Origin: Clostridium aquiflavi
GTDB lineage: Bacteria > Bacillota > Clostridia > Clostridiales > Clostridiaceae
DNA length: 64,000 nucleotides
NCBI RefSeq assembly: GCF_031344075.1
Contig: NZ_JAVJAN010000004.1
Coordinates: forward strand, 1 to 64,000
Direction: 5' to 3'
Below, piece after piece: positions 37,602 through 47,031 of the stretch. The notes under the pieces were generated by a model. It was given only the letters and a program-made list of their open reading frames with translations. It was not told the DNA's origin and did no database searches. The position numbers and the translations under genes are program-made. How positions within the stretch are numbered: position 1 is the first letter of the stretch; every line of letters starts with the position of its first letter.

Positions 37602-38183
37602 ATGAATATCTCAGAGGAAAAGAAAGAATTAAGAAAAAAAATACTAAAAATAAGAAAAGAAATGGATATTAATAAGAAAAGAAATTTTGATAATATAATT
37701 CACAATAAATTTTTAAAAAGTAAGTTTTATTCACAGTGTAGAAATATTTTTGTGTATATTTCTTATGATTCTGAAATTGACACTAAAACTATAATAAGAA
37801 AAGCATTAGAAGATGGAAAAAATATTTATGTTCCTAGAACAAACTATAATACAAAATTGATGGAGGCTGTTAAAATATCATCATTAGAAAATCTTATAAA
37901 AGACAAACATGGAATTTTACAACCTACTGAAAGTGGATTAGCAGTTGAATTAGAAGAAATTGATTTGATAATTATGCCAGGTGTAGCTTTTGATAATAAT
38001 GGGGGCAGAATGGGATATGGCGGAGGATTTTATGATAGATATATGAGTAAATGCTCAAAAAATATACAGAAGATTTCTTTAGCATATGATTTTCAAATAT
38101 TAGATAATGTTCCAATGGACAGCCATGATACAAGGGTTAATTCTATTATTACAGAGAATAAAGAAATTGTATGTAATATTTAA
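37602..38183 (+). CDS. 5-formyltetrahydrofolate cyclo-ligase
   Basis: ATP-dependent conversion of 5-formyl-THF to 5,10-methenyl-THF, recycling folate in one-carbon metabolism. The 193-residue length and the family signature are typical: the basic N-terminus EEKKELRKKILKIRKEM, then MPGVAFDNNGGRMGYGGGFYDRY near residues 126-148. The start is an ATG after AAGGGGCG. It is separated from the SAM-riboswitch-controlled metY by about 90 bp, and each seems to have its own promoter. Confidence 0.92.
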   Translation: MNISEEKKELRKKILKIRKEMDINKKRNFDNIIHNKFLKSKFYSQCRNIFVYISYDSEIDTKTIIRKALEDGKNIYVPRTNYNTKLMEAVKISSLENLIKDKHGILQPTESGLAVELEEIDLIIMPGVAFDNNGGRMGYGGGFYDRYMSKCSKNIQKISLAYDFQILDNVPMDSHDTRVNSIITENKEIVCNI

Positions 38184-38220
38184 AATAATAACAATATAAT
38201 AAAATATTTTTAAATTATGG

Positions 38221-38248
38221 TTGCAAATGTTAAAAAATGATATATAAT
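38221..38248 (+). promoter_or_regulatory. Promoter of the SAM riboswitch-metY unit
   Basis: TTGCAA (38221-38226) and TATAAT (38243-38248) are separated by 16 bp, about 25 bp before the riboswitch. Confidence 0.6.
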
Positions 38249-38271
38249 ATAAACATATTAAAAATAAATCT

Positions 38272-38384
38272 GTTATTAAGAATGGTGGAGGGACTGGCCC
38301 TATGAAGCCTAGCAACAGCTAACTTTAATGCGAAAGTTAGAATTGTGCTAAATCCTGCAGGAAATTTCCTGAAAGATAAGAGAT
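38272..38384 (+). ncRNA. SAM-I (S-box) riboswitch
   Basis: Classic S-box: GGTGGAGGGACTGGCCCTATG, then GAAGCCTAGCAACAG, GTGCTAAATCCTGCAG and the closing GAAAGATAAGAGA. Binding of S-adenosylmethionine should favour the terminator downstream and switch off metY. Confidence 0.97.
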
Positions 38385-38416
38385 GCATAGAAGTTATATA
38401 TAAATTTGTTTTTATT

Positions 38417-38457
38417 AACTATTTCTCTATCTTTAAACAGGAGAAATAGTTTTTTTT
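38417..38457 (+). terminator. Riboswitch-controlled terminator before metY
   Basis: AACTATTTCTC pairs with GAGAAATAGTT and is followed by eight Ts. It is the expression platform of the SAM-I riboswitch. Confidence 0.92.
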
Positions 38458-38513
38458 AATGTATTAAAATATGTTTTAATAAATAAGCAATAAATTTTAG
38501 GGGGTAATAAAAT

Positions 38514-39779
38514 ATGAAAATTGAAACAAAATGTCTACATGAAGGATATAAACCAAAGAATGGAGAACCAGTAGCATTACCGATTTATCAAAGTACTACA
38601 TATAGATATGATAGTACAGAAGCAATAGGAAAATTATTTGATTTAACAGCTGAAGGTCATATGTATTCACGTATATCAAATCCAACAGTTGGAGCTGTAG
38701 AAGATAAAATAGCTTCATTAGAAGGTGGAATAGGAGCTCTTTGTACTAGTTCAGGTCAAGCAGCATCTTTAATAAGTATATTAAACATTTTAAAAGCTGG
38801 GGATCATATCATTAGTGCTGCAACAATTTATGGGGGAACAATTAATTTGTTTGCAGTAACACTTAAAAGATTTGGAATAGATTGTACATTTGTTGATCCT
38901 GATGCTTCAGAGGAAGAAATACAAAAAGAATTTAGAGAAAATACTAAAGTTGTTTTTGGAGAAACTATTGCAAATCCAGCTATAGCTGTATTTGATATAG
39001 AAAAGTTTGCTAAAATAGCACATAAGAATAATGTACCTCTTATAATAGATAATACTTTTGCAACACCTATACTTTGCAGACCGATAGAATTTGGAGCAGA
39101 TATAGTTATTCATTCTACTACTAAATATATGGATGGCCATGCAGTTCAAGTTGGAGGAGTTATTATAGATAGTGGTAATTTCGATTGGACAAATGGTAAA
39201 TTCTCAGAATTTACAGAGCCAGATGAATCATATCATGGTGTAATTTATTCAAAAGATTTTGGAAAATCAGCATATATAACAAAAGCTAGAGTACAACTTA
39301 TGAGAGATTTAGGAGCATATATACCAGCTAATGCTGCATTTCTTCTGAATTTAGGTCTTGAAACACTTTCAGTTAGAATAGAAAAACATTGTAGAAATGC
39401 TGAAAAAGTTGCAGAGTTTTTAAGTAATAACGAAAAAGTTGAATTTGTAAATTACCCAACAGTAAAAGGAAATAAGTATGAAGATTTAGCAAGAAAATAC
39501 TTACCGAATGGTTGCAGTGGAGTAGTATCATTTTCAATAAAAGGAAGTAGAGAAAATGCTATCAGATTTATGGATAATTTAAAACTTGCAGAAAATGTAG
39601 TTCATGTAGCAGATATTCGTACATGCGTACTTCATCCAGCAAGTTCAACACATCGTCAACTTACAGATGATCAACTTGTAGCAGCTGGAATAACACCAGG
39701 ACTTGTTAGATTATCAGTTGGACTAGAAAACATAGATGATATATTAGAAGATGTTAAACAAGCATTAGATCAAGTTTAA
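38514..39779 (+). CDS. metY: O-acetylhomoserine sulfhydrylase (MetY)
   Basis: PLP enzyme making homocysteine (or methionine with methanethiol) from O-acetylhomoserine and sulfide. The 421 residues are typical of MetY, longer than MetB/MetC. N-terminal TKCLHEGY, substrate loop STTYRYDS, PLP-lysine Lys204 in HSTTKYMDGHA, and C-terminal VLHPASSTHRQL are visible. The start is an ATG after AGGGGG. Expression is controlled by the upstream SAM-I riboswitch, which fits a methionine-synthesis role. Confidence 0.95.
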   Translation: MKIETKCLHEGYKPKNGEPVALPIYQSTTYRYDSTEAIGKLFDLTAEGHMYSRISNPTVGAVEDKIASLEGGIGALCTSSGQAASLISILNILKAGDHIISAATIYGGTINLFAVTLKRFGIDCTFVDPDASEEEIQKEFRENTKVVFGETIANPAIAVFDIEKFAKIAHKNNVPLIIDNTFATPILCRPIEFGADIVIHSTTKYMDGHAVQVGGVIIDSGNFDWTNGKFSEFTEPDESYHGVIYSKDFGKSAYITKARVQLMRDLGAYIPANAAFLLNLGLETLSVRIEKHCRNAEKVAEFLSNNEKVEFVNYPTVKGNKYEDLARKYLPNGCSGVVSFSIKGSRENAIRFMDNLKLAENVVHVADIRTCVLHPASSTHRQLTDDQLVAAGITPGLVRLSVGLENIDDILEDVKQALDQV

Positions 39780-39821
39780 TCAACATTTTCTTTAAGAAAA
39801 TGTTGATATATGCATAAATAA

Positions 39822-39866
39822 AAAATAGGAAACAAATTATCTATATAAATGTTTCCTATTTTAATT
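39822..39866 (+). terminator. Terminator of metY
   Basis: AAATAGGAAAC pairs with GTTTCCTATTT and is followed by a T-rich tract. A second perfect hairpin, AACATTTTCTT with AAGAAAATGTT, sits directly after the stop codon at 39782-39804. The stretch between them resembles the repeat-family core GTTGATATATGCATAA. Confidence 0.75.
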
Positions 39867-39884
39867 TATTTTGTGATTTAAATA

Positions 39885-40070
39885 AAATGCGATATATGCA
39901 ATAGGTAAAGTGGCATTGTAATTTGACTTTTAGAACTCTTAATGAGTATTGTCACATTTACTGCTTGTGGCAATTTTATATTGAGAGCAAGCTAAAATGG
40001 GACTATACTCATTTTAGTGTTCTTAAGTCTAATTACTCAGTCCAATTTACTTATGCATATATCGCATTTT
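39885..40070. repeat. Long MITE-like repeat with variant ends (186 bp)
   Basis: Bounded by a perfect 17-bp inverted repeat, AAAATGCGATATATGCA and its complement. It shares the long internal block with 1-139 and 30771-30987. The usual GGCTCTG/GGCTATG ends are absent, so this is a decayed or alternative-end copy. It lies between the convergent metY and thrS genes. Confidence 0.82.
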
Positions 40071-40087
40071 CAGTGAATCAAAAGAAA

Positions 40088-42019
40088 TTATCTTTCTTTT
40101 GTAGCTATTTCATTTAATAGTCTTTCAGTAAAGGCATCTAATTTTATAGCACCTTCATCATCATTCTTTCTGCTTCTTACAGAAACTTCGTTGTTAGCAG
40201 CTTCTTTTTCTCCAACAACTAAGATATAAGGAGTTCTTTCAAGTCTAGCTTCTCTGATTTTATAACCGATTTTTTCAGCTCTATAATCAGCTTCAATTCT
40301 AACACCTTTATTTCTTAATGATTTAACTACTGATTCAGCATAATCATTGTATTTATCTGATATTGGTAACACTTTTACTTGAACTGGAGAAAGCCAAGTA
40401 GGGAATGCACCAGCATATTTTTCTATAAGCATTGCTAAAGTTCTTTCATAACATCCAATTGATGATCTATGAATTATATATGGACGTTTCTTTTCTCCAT
40501 TTTTATCAATATAGCTCATATCAAATCTTTCAGCTAAAGCAAAGTCGATTTGAACTGTGAATAATGTATCTTCTTTACCATGAACATTTCTACATTGTAA
40601 GTCAAGTTTTGGACCATAGAATGCAGCTTCATCATCAGCTTCAACATAATTAATTTTTAAATGATCTAAGATAGTTCTCATTGTATCTTGAGTTTTATTC
40701 CAAGCTTCAGGATCATTTATATATTTTTCAGTATTATTTGGATCCCATTTAGAGAATCTATAGCTTATATCTTCGTCAATTCCTAAAGTTTTCATTAGAT
40801 ATTGAATTAATTCAAGTACACCTTTAAATTCTTCTTCTAATTGTTCTGGAGTTACAATTAAGTGACCATCAGCTAAAGTGAATTGTCTAACTCTTATAAG
40901 TCCATGCATTTCTCCTGAAGATTCATTTCTAAATAGAGTAGAAGTTTCACCGTATCTTATAGGAAGATCTCTATAACTGTGTTGTTCTGCATTATATATA
41001 GTATATTGGAACGGACAAGTCATAGGTCTTAAAGCAAACACTTCTTCATCCTTTTCTTCATCTCCTAATACAAACATTCCATCTTTATAGTGATCCCAGT
41101 GACCAGAGATTTTATAAAGGTCGCTCTTAGCCATAAGTGGAGTTTTAGTTAATACATAACCTCTTTTTTCTTCTTCATCCTCAACCCATCTTTGAAGAGT
41201 TTGAACAATCTTAGCTCCTTTTGGCATTAATAAAGGAAGACCTTGACCTACATTTTCATCAGTAGTAAATAATTTAAGTTCTCTACCTAATTTATTATGA
41301 TCTCTCTTTTTAGCTTCTTCAACAGCTTCTAAATATTCGTCAAGTTCTGATTTCTTTAAGAAAGCAGTACCGTATATTCTAGTAAGCATTTTATTTTTTT
41401 CGTCACCTTTCCAATAAGCACCAGCACTTCTAATAAGTTTAATTGCTTTAATTGGTTTTAAAGACATAACGTGAGGTCCAGCACATAAATCAGTAAATTC
41501 ACCAATTTTATAGAATGAGATTATTTCATCTTCACCTAAATCGTTGATTAATTCTACTTTATATGGTTCATCCTTCATTAATTCTAAAGCTTCATTTCTT
41601 GGAAGTTCAAATTTTTCAATTGAAGGATTTTCTTTGATTATTTTTTTCATTTCTGCTTCAAGTTTTTCTAAATCTTGAGCTGAAAATGCAACATCCTTAT
41701 CAAAATCGTAGTAGAAACCAGTAGCAATAGAAGGTCCTATAGCTAATTTTGTTTCAGGAAATAATCTTTTAACAGCATAAGCTAAAACATGAGATATACT
41801 ATGTCTTACAGCATCTTTACCCTCTTGAGAATCAAAAGTGCATATGCTTAAAGAAATATCTTCATTAATTTCTTTTCTAAGGTCACAAATTTTATTATTA
41901 ACAACACCACAACAAGCGTTTCTAGCTAAACCTTCACTAATTGATTTCGCTATTTCGTATATAGATAATCCAGCTTCAAATTCCTTAACTGAACCATCTT
42001 TTAAAGTTACTTTTATCAT
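40088..42019 (-). CDS. thrS: Threonyl-tRNA synthetase
   Basis: Charges tRNA-Thr. The 643 residues are full length: TGS domain (1-62), editing domain with His73-x3-His77 (HSISHVLAYA), class II catalytic core with motif 2 FRNESSGEMHGLIRVRQFT and MTCPFQYTIYN, and a C-terminal anticodon-binding domain. The start is an ATG behind AAAGGAG. It is controlled by a T-box leader and a consensus promoter immediately upstream on the minus strand. Confidence 0.97.
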   Translation of the reverse strand: MIKVTLKDGSVKEFEAGLSIYEIAKSISEGLARNACCGVVNNKICDLRKEINEDISLSICTFDSQEGKDAVRHSISHVLAYAVKRLFPETKLAIGPSIATGFYYDFDKDVAFSAQDLEKLEAEMKKIIKENPSIEKFELPRNEALELMKDEPYKVELINDLGEDEIISFYKIGEFTDLCAGPHVMSLKPIKAIKLIRSAGAYWKGDEKNKMLTRIYGTAFLKKSELDEYLEAVEEAKKRDHNKLGRELKLFTTDENVGQGLPLLMPKGAKIVQTLQRWVEDEEEKRGYVLTKTPLMAKSDLYKISGHWDHYKDGMFVLGDEEKDEEVFALRPMTCPFQYTIYNAEQHSYRDLPIRYGETSTLFRNESSGEMHGLIRVRQFTLADGHLIVTPEQLEEEFKGVLELIQYLMKTLGIDEDISYRFSKWDPNNTEKYINDPEAWNKTQDTMRTILDHLKINYVEADDEAAFYGPKLDLQCRNVHGKEDTLFTVQIDFALAERFDMSYIDKNGEKKRPYIIHRSSIGCYERTLAMLIEKYAGAFPTWLSPVQVKVLPISDKYNDYAESVVKSLRNKGVRIEADYRAEKIGYKIREARLERTPYILVVGEKEAANNEVSVRSRKNDDEGAIKLDAFTERLLNEIATKER

Positions 42020-42056
42020 TATAAAAAACTCCTTTCAAAACTGTAAAATAAAATTT

Positions 42057-42348
42057 AGTACAAAATAAAAAAACTCCGTCTCTAAATATATAGAGACGAA
42101 GTAATATCCGTGGTTCCACTCTAATTATCTAATACATCTATTTAAATTAAAAATATACTTATTTTAATTTAAAAAGTAGAGTACTAGATCACTTGAAATT
42201 ACCGTAACGTGGCAATAAACGGACTGTATTAAGGTCACTCAGAGGTGGTTTTCAACTAAAGATATTTAAGAATAATTCCACCAACATATTCTCTCTCTGA
42301 AAATAAGGTTTTAGTTTACTGTCCTCATCAACGTATTATCATATATTA
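42057..42348 (-). ncRNA. T-box riboswitch (Thr) of thrS
   Basis: On the minus strand the leader ends with the T-box AGAGTGGAACCACGG and a terminator with GTCTCTA/TAGAGAC stems and a T-run (42067-42101). Upstream lies a long stem I region starting GATGAGGACAGTAAAC, in which ACCACC could offer the threonine specifier codon ACC. Uncharged tRNA-Thr should favour antitermination. The specifier assignment is inferred. Confidence 0.93.
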
Positions 42349-42354
42349 TTTTTT

Positions 42355-42383
42355 ATTATAATCATTGCATTTTTTTATGTCAA
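42355..42383 (-). promoter_or_regulatory. Consensus promoter of the thrS T-box transcript
   Basis: On the minus strand, TTGACA (42378-42383), a 17-bp spacer and TATAAT (42355-42360): a perfect match to both vegetative hexamers. Confidence 0.85.
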
Positions 42384-42411
42384 TAAAATAAGAAAAATAT
42401 TTGTTATAAAA

Positions 42412-42825
42412 TTAAGGTTCTTTATCTATATTGTCGATTAATTTATTTAGAGTTAAATTTTCAATCATTTCTTCAGCATATAGTTTTCCACCCATAATTT
42501 TAACTATTATATCTAATTTTTTAAATCCTTCTTTATATACTTTTAAATCTTTAACGATTCTTTTTAGTTGATTTTTAGATACTTCAAGTATTAACATTAA
42601 TTCTTTAAATTTATAATAATCATTTTGAAGTAGATAAAATAAATTATTTTGAAGTTCTAACTTGTACAAAATATCGGTTTCTTCACAATGATGAGGACCT
42701 GGTTTACCTCTATGATGATATGGACACAAATACTTGTAATTTAATTTTATATCCAATCCACCTTCACTTCTGTGAACAATATGATGAATATCAGCCTGTT
42801 TTTGGCATATTTCACACAAATACAA
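42412..42825 (-). CDS. HNH endonuclease-like protein
   Basis: A 137-residue protein whose N-terminus is an HNH-type zinc fold: CEICQKQADIHHIVHR, then LNYKYLCPYHH and a GKPGPH segment. The remaining 80 residues are helical and unassigned. The start is probably the TTG at 42825, seven bases after AGGAGG, since the ATG at 42831 lies one base from that site. It may be a nuclease or a DNA-binding domain protein; no restriction or phage neighbour points to a role. Confidence 0.75.
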   Translation of the reverse strand: MYLCEICQKQADIHHIVHRSEGGLDIKLNYKYLCPYHHRGKPGPHHCEETDILYKLELQNNLFYLLQNDYYKFKELMLILEVSKNQLKRIVKDLKVYKEGFKKLDIIVKIMGGKLYAEEMIENLTLNKLIDNIDKEP

Positions 42826-43081
42826 CTGCATTCCTCCTTAAAAGCTTGTATATATATTATAAAATAATCAGAATAAAATATCAATTTACTTAGCTTCTAT
42901 TATAGGTAAGTATTAGAAGCTTTTATGATATAAATCCTAAATATATACATATTTACCTATAATAAATAGTATTTAAAAAAAATCACAAGTGTTACATTTT
43001 TGAAACAATTAAGATTAAGTTTTGAAAAGATTAATTGTTATTATATAAACATAGTAAACGTTTCAAAGAGGGGGAAGCTTA

Positions 43082-43642
43082 ATGAGTACAGTAGAGTTAT
43101 TAGAACAGAACCCTATTATAGCATCTGTAAAAAATGAGGATGAATTAGCATTAGCGCTAGAATCTTCAGTACAGATTATATTTGTGTTATTTGGCAGTAT
43201 TATGAATATAAAAGAGATAGGCGATTTAATAGAGGAAAAAGGGAAGATAGGAATAATTCATTTAGATTTAGTTGATGGTTTTGTTTCAACTAAAGAAGTA
43301 GTAATTAGTTATTTAAAAGAAAATACTAGTTTCAAAGGAATTATAAGCACAAAACCACACATCCTTAAAATTGCTAAAAATTATGGGTTACTAGCAATTC
43401 AAAGATTTTTTATATTTGATACATTGTCATTTACCAATTCTAAGAATCATTTAGTATCAGGAGCCGATGCAATAGAAATATTACCTGGAATTTTACCTAA
43501 GGTTATAGAAAATATGTCTAAAAATACATTAAAACCAATAATTACAGGTGGATTAATTGAGAATAAACAAGAAATTATTTCAGCATTACAATCTGGTGCA
43601 ACATGTATATCTACAACTAAGCAAGAACTTTGGAGTGTTTAG
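43082..43642 (+). CDS. glpP: Glycerol-3-phosphate-responsive antiterminator GlpP
   Basis: A 186-residue TIM-barrel-like RNA antiterminator. Family blocks NPIIASVKNEDELALALES, HLDLVDGF, KPHILKIAKNYGLLAIQRFFIFDT, DAIEILPGILPK and PIITGGLI are all present. It binds glycerol-3-phosphate and the leaders of glp operons. The start is an ATG behind AGAGGGGGA. It is 114 bp before glpT; no terminator hairpin was found in that gap, so its RNA target probably lies elsewhere. Confidence 0.94.
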   Translation: MSTVELLEQNPIIASVKNEDELALALESSVQIIFVLFGSIMNIKEIGDLIEEKGKIGIIHLDLVDGFVSTKEVVISYLKENTSFKGIISTKPHILKIAKNYGLLAIQRFFIFDTLSFTNSKNHLVSGADAIEILPGILPKVIENMSKNTLKPIITGGLIENKQEIISALQSGATCISTTKQELWSV

Positions 43643-43756
43643 TTATTAATTTAAGCATATTTTAAATATTTCTTTTAATTTATTACAGGAATTATTTATA
43701 GTATAAAACAAATAAAGTTTTACAGACTAAAAGATTAATTTTGTGGAGGGATTTTT

Positions 43757-45085
43757 ATGTTTAACTTTTTAAAACCGGCACCTCATATTGAGAGAATGCC
43801 AGCAGAAAAGATACCATCAAGCTACAAGAGATATCGTATACAAGTATTTCTAAGTATATACATGGGATATCTTATTTATTACTTTGTAAGAAGTAATTTC
43901 TCATTAGCTAAGGTATATCTTATAGACCAAGGATTTACAAAAACTCAAGTAGGTTTTGTTGCCTCAGCTTTAGGATTAGCTTATGGTGTAAGTAAGTTCG
44001 TAATGGGTAATATGTCCGATAGGTCAAATCCAAGATTTTTCCTAGCAATAGGTCTTATATTATCAGGTGCAACAAACTTATTCTTACCTAATGCAACTAA
44101 TATAGGTATGATGTTTATATTAATGTTACTTAATGGATGGTTCCAAGGTATGGGATGGCCTCCATGTGGTAGAATAATGACACATTGGTTCTCAGATAGT
44201 GAACGTGGAGTTAAAATGTCAATATGGAATACAGCACATAATGTAGGTGGCGGATTTATCGCTACAGTGGTATTACTTGGTGTATCTATATTTGGAAGTT
44301 GGAAAGGTTCATTCTATTTACCAGCAATAATTGCTATCGTTGGTGGTATCGTTTATATGATCTTTGCAAAGGATACTCCTCAATCAGTTGGTTTACCACC
44401 AATAGAAGAATATATGGATGATTATCCAGAAGTTGCAGAACAAGTTGAAGATGCAGAAGCAGAACTTACTGCAAAAGAAATATTATTTAAATATGTATTT
44501 AATAACAAATTATTATGGTGTATTGCTATAGCCAATGTATTTGTTTACATGGTTAGATATGGTGTTATAAACTGGGTTCCAACATACTTACAAGAAGTAA
44601 GACATTTTAACCCAAAAGATTCTTCAGTAGCATTTGCTTTATTTGAATATGCAGCTATTCCAGGAACTATCATAGTTGGATGGATTAGTGACCACATATT
44701 CCATGGAAGACGTGCTCCGATAGGAATAATTTGTATGGTTGGTGTTGCAGTTGCAACATATGTTTATTGGAAGAGTACAAGCCCAATGGCAATTAATTGT
44801 GCTTTAGCATCAATCGGTGCTTTAATCTACGGACCTGTTATGCTTATAGGTGTTAGTGCATTAGACCTTGTACCTAAGAAAGCTGCAGGAACAGCTGCTG
44901 GTTTCACTGGACTATTTGGATACATGGGTGGACAAGTTGCAGCAGAAGTTGCAATGGGTGCTGTTGTTGATAAGTTTAGCTGGGACGGTGGATTCATATT
45001 ATTAATGATTTCATGTGTTTTAGCAATATTCTTCTTATCATTCACATGGAATTCTCATAATATTGCAGCGAAAAAAGCTAACTAA
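43757..45085 (+). CDS. glpT: Glycerol-3-phosphate transporter (GlpT-like MFS)
   Basis: A 442-residue organophosphate:phosphate antiporter. About twelve membrane segments. The OPA-family signature GWFQGMGWPPCGRIMTHWFS and SYKRYRIQVFLSIYMGYLIYYFVRSNFSLA near the N-terminus indicate GlpT rather than UhpT, and the adjacent glpP supports that. Would import glycerol-3-phosphate in exchange for phosphate. The start is an ATG after GGAGGG. A terminator follows at 45172. Codon use looks more optimised than in neighbours. Confidence 0.93.
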   Translation: MFNFLKPAPHIERMPAEKIPSSYKRYRIQVFLSIYMGYLIYYFVRSNFSLAKVYLIDQGFTKTQVGFVASALGLAYGVSKFVMGNMSDRSNPRFFLAIGLILSGATNLFLPNATNIGMMFILMLLNGWFQGMGWPPCGRIMTHWFSDSERGVKMSIWNTAHNVGGGFIATVVLLGVSIFGSWKGSFYLPAIIAIVGGIVYMIFAKDTPQSVGLPPIEEYMDDYPEVAEQVEDAEAELTAKEILFKYVFNNKLLWCIAIANVFVYMVRYGVINWVPTYLQEVRHFNPKDSSVAFALFEYAAIPGTIIVGWISDHIFHGRRAPIGIICMVGVAVATYVYWKSTSPMAINCALASIGALIYGPVMLIGVSALDLVPKKAAGTAAGFTGLFGYMGGQVAAEVAMGAVVDKFSWDGGFILLMISCVLAIFFLSFTWNSHNIAAKKAN

Positions 45086-45430
45086 AAAAGCTAAATAAAT
45101 AAATTAAATAAATAAATAAAAATTAAAAAACAATTTACCAATCCCCAATTTTATAAATTATTATATTAATGAAAAAGTGTACTTTCAGACTAAAAGTTTG
45201 AAAGTACACTTTTTTATTTTTCTTTAATTTAATGACTATAATCATATAAAAACTAATAGAATATTTATAGAAATAAATAACAATAATAGTAATATAATTT
45301 AAAAAATCTATATTAATGATAAAAACACAAAAAAATATGGTATAAATAATTTGTTAAGACAGTATTATATACTATATAATATAGGTATATAGATGAAATA
45401 TAAAATAAAATGGTTTAAATAAATGAAAGA
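45086..45430 (+). other. Gap with glpT terminator and low-complexity AT repeat
   Basis: Tandem AATA-type low-complexity sequence follows glpT at 45094-45130. A strong terminator hairpin lies at 45172-45220 (AAAGTGTACTTTC with GAAAGTACACTTT, then TTTATTTTT). The remaining 200 bp hold no recognised element. Confidence 0.6.
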
Positions 45431-46117
45431 ATGGTGGTTAAATTGAAAGAAAAATATAATTCATTTAGATATTGGGACGATATAACTAGCAAAAATAAAA
45501 CAATTAGAGGACATATGTTTATGGAAGAACTTCCGACAGAAAAAAGTCTTTATTTTCATACAATTATTTTTAATAAGAATGCAGGGGTGAGCAGTATTTG
45601 GGGATATATGCCTAATCCAAAAACTTTACTCGGGTATTTTCAGCATTCATTTTTACAAGAAGCTTTTTATAAATGGATATATGGAAAAGAAAAATTAGTT
45701 ACTAAAATTCCACCCTTACCTGTTGAAGTTATTATTAAAGAAGGCGAGAAATTAAAAAAAATTAATAAAGAGATAGCGAATAAGATGAAGCATGACTATG
45801 ATAAATTGAATAGTATTTGGGATGCGCCTATAAGTAAACTTGATTTAGAAGTAAGAAAATTTATAAAAGATTTCAATGCTAAGTGGAGTGTAGATAATAA
45901 TCAATTTATATATTTAAAAATATTTAAAGATGCTAAAGAATTAGGTGATTTTGTAATATCATCTAGTTTAATAACTAACACAGAAAAAGAGTTGGAAAAA
46001 AAGATAGGTGTATCTTTAGAAGAATGGAAAGATATTTGTGATAATGTAGCTAAAGATAAAGGAAAGGGAGAAAAATTTAGAAAAATATTATTAAAGAAGT
46101 TGACAGAAGTATTTTAA
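45431..46117 (+). CDS. Hypothetical protein
   Basis: An unrecognised 228-residue soluble, lysine-rich protein with no signal peptide. The N-terminal half has an aromatic-rich segment (HMFMEELPTEKSLYFHTIIF) and the C-terminal half is helical. The start is uncertain: ATG 45431, or TTG 45443 which has GGTGG at a good distance. It is followed by a truncated repeat. No function is proposed. Confidence 0.6.
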   Translation: MVVKLKEKYNSFRYWDDITSKNKTIRGHMFMEELPTEKSLYFHTIIFNKNAGVSSIWGYMPNPKTLLGYFQHSFLQEAFYKWIYGKEKLVTKIPPLPVEVIIKEGEKLKKINKEIANKMKHDYDKLNSIWDAPISKLDLEVRKFIKDFNAKWSVDNNQFIYLKIFKDAKELGDFVISSSLITNTEKELEKKIGVSLEEWKDICDNVAKDKGKGEKFRKILLKKLTEVF

Positions 46118-46120
46118 AAT

Positions 46121-46260
46121 AAGGTAATGTTTTATCAAAGTGCTTATATATGCATAAGCAAAGTGGATGGAGTAATTCAATTTAGGAATACTAAAAAAGA
46201 ATATAATTTCATTTTAGCTTGCTCCAAATATAAAATTGAGACAAGCAGTAAATATGAATT
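46121..46260. repeat. Truncated long MITE-like repeat
   Basis: Left end (GTAATGTTTTATCAAAGTGCTTATATATGC) and internal block up to ACAAGCAGTAAATATGAATT. It is in the same orientation as the copy at 30771-30987 and about 70% of its first half. The right half is missing. Confidence 0.75.
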
Positions 46261-46278
46261 AAAAAAAGTAAAATTAAT

Positions 46279-46322
46279 TAGGGTTACCAGAAAAGATTTT
46301 TAAATAATTTCTAGTAACCCTT
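46279..46322 (-). terminator. Terminator of ispF
   Basis: GGGTTACCAGAAA and TTTCTAGTAACCC form a stem just past the ispF stop on the minus strand. A T-rich stretch (complement of the A-run at 46261) follows at a short distance. Confidence 0.65.
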
Positions 46323-46328
46323 AAAATA

Positions 46329-46802
46329 TTATTTTTTAATAACAGATGATATACTTTGTGATGATATTCCAAGCATACTTCCTGTAAATCCTAGACCTTC
46401 TTCTGTAGTAGCTTTAACATTAATTTGATTAATATCTATATTAAGTGCATTAGCTATATTTTTTCTCATATTTTCTATATAAGGGAATAATTTAGGTTTT
46501 TGAGCAATAACAACAGAATCAATATTATTTATAATATATCCATTTTTTATGATTAATTTATTTACTTCTTCTAAAAGTTTTATACTAGAGATCCCTTTGA
46601 ATTTACTATCAGTGTCAGGAAAGTGACTACCAATGTCTCCTAAAGCACAAGCTCCTAATAATGAATCCATTATTGCATGTAATAAAACATCAGCATCAGA
46701 ATGACCTAATAATCCTTTTTCATAAGGAATTTCAACTCCACCTAAAATTAATTTTCTATTTTCAACTAGCTTATGAACATCATATCCAAGTCCCACTCTC
46801 AT
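46329..46802 (-). CDS. ispF: 2-C-methyl-D-erythritol 2,4-cyclodiphosphate synthase
   Basis: Fifth enzyme of the MEP isoprenoid pathway. The 157-residue length is standard. Metal ligands Asp8 and His10 (GYDVHKL) and His42 are intact, as are the GHSDADVLLHAIMDSLLGA and VKATTEEGLGFTG signatures. The start is an ATG after GAAAGGAAC. It is alone here, not fused or adjacent to ispD. Confidence 0.96.
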   Translation of the reverse strand: MRVGLGYDVHKLVENRKLILGGVEIPYEKGLLGHSDADVLLHAIMDSLLGACALGDIGSHFPDTDSKFKGISSIKLLEEVNKLIIKNGYIINNIDSVVIAQKPKLFPYIENMRKNIANALNIDINQINVKATTEEGLGFTGSMLGISSQSISSVIKK

Positions 46803-46857
46803 ATAACAAAGTTCCTTTCAAGTTAAAATAAATTTTAATAATTATATTTTAATTTTA

Positions 46858-47031
46858 TCATTTAAATCTATAGTAATCAATTTTAGTATTATTATCAATT
46901 AGATAATTATTATTAAGGTACTTTGAAGAGAATTTGACATGTATATAAGAAATTAGCCGATTGAAAATAAAAGTAAGAAAATTTATTTTACGCTTTTTTA
47001 TAAAATCTACATATATAACTTTTTTTCTCAT
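46858..47031 (-). CDS. Possible small basic protein
   Basis: A 57-residue basic ORF, MRKKVIYVDFIKKRKINFLT at the N-terminus. ATG 47031 has GGAG seven bases upstream. It resembles short lysine-rich clostridial proteins of unknown role. It lies in the 445-bp gap between ispF and the RsgI-like gene; the gap holds nothing else recognised. Chance ORFs of this length are common in AT-rich DNA. Confidence 0.3.
   Translation of the reverse strand: MRKKVIYVDFIKKRKINFLTFIFNRLISYIHVKFSSKYLNNNYLIDNNTKIDYYRFK

Noticed and set aside
42885..42925. AGCTTCTA/TAGAAGCT hairpin before the HNH and glpP genes as a terminator
   Set aside because: No convergent or upstream transcript needs it, and the T-run is short; it may be a chance palindrome between divergent genes.
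43643..43756. GlpP antitermination target in front of glpT
   Set aside because: No terminator hairpin with T-run could be found in the 114-bp gap.
45086..45135. Tandem AATA repeats after glpT as a regulatory array
   Set aside because: Short, imperfect and typical of AT-rich intergenic DNA.
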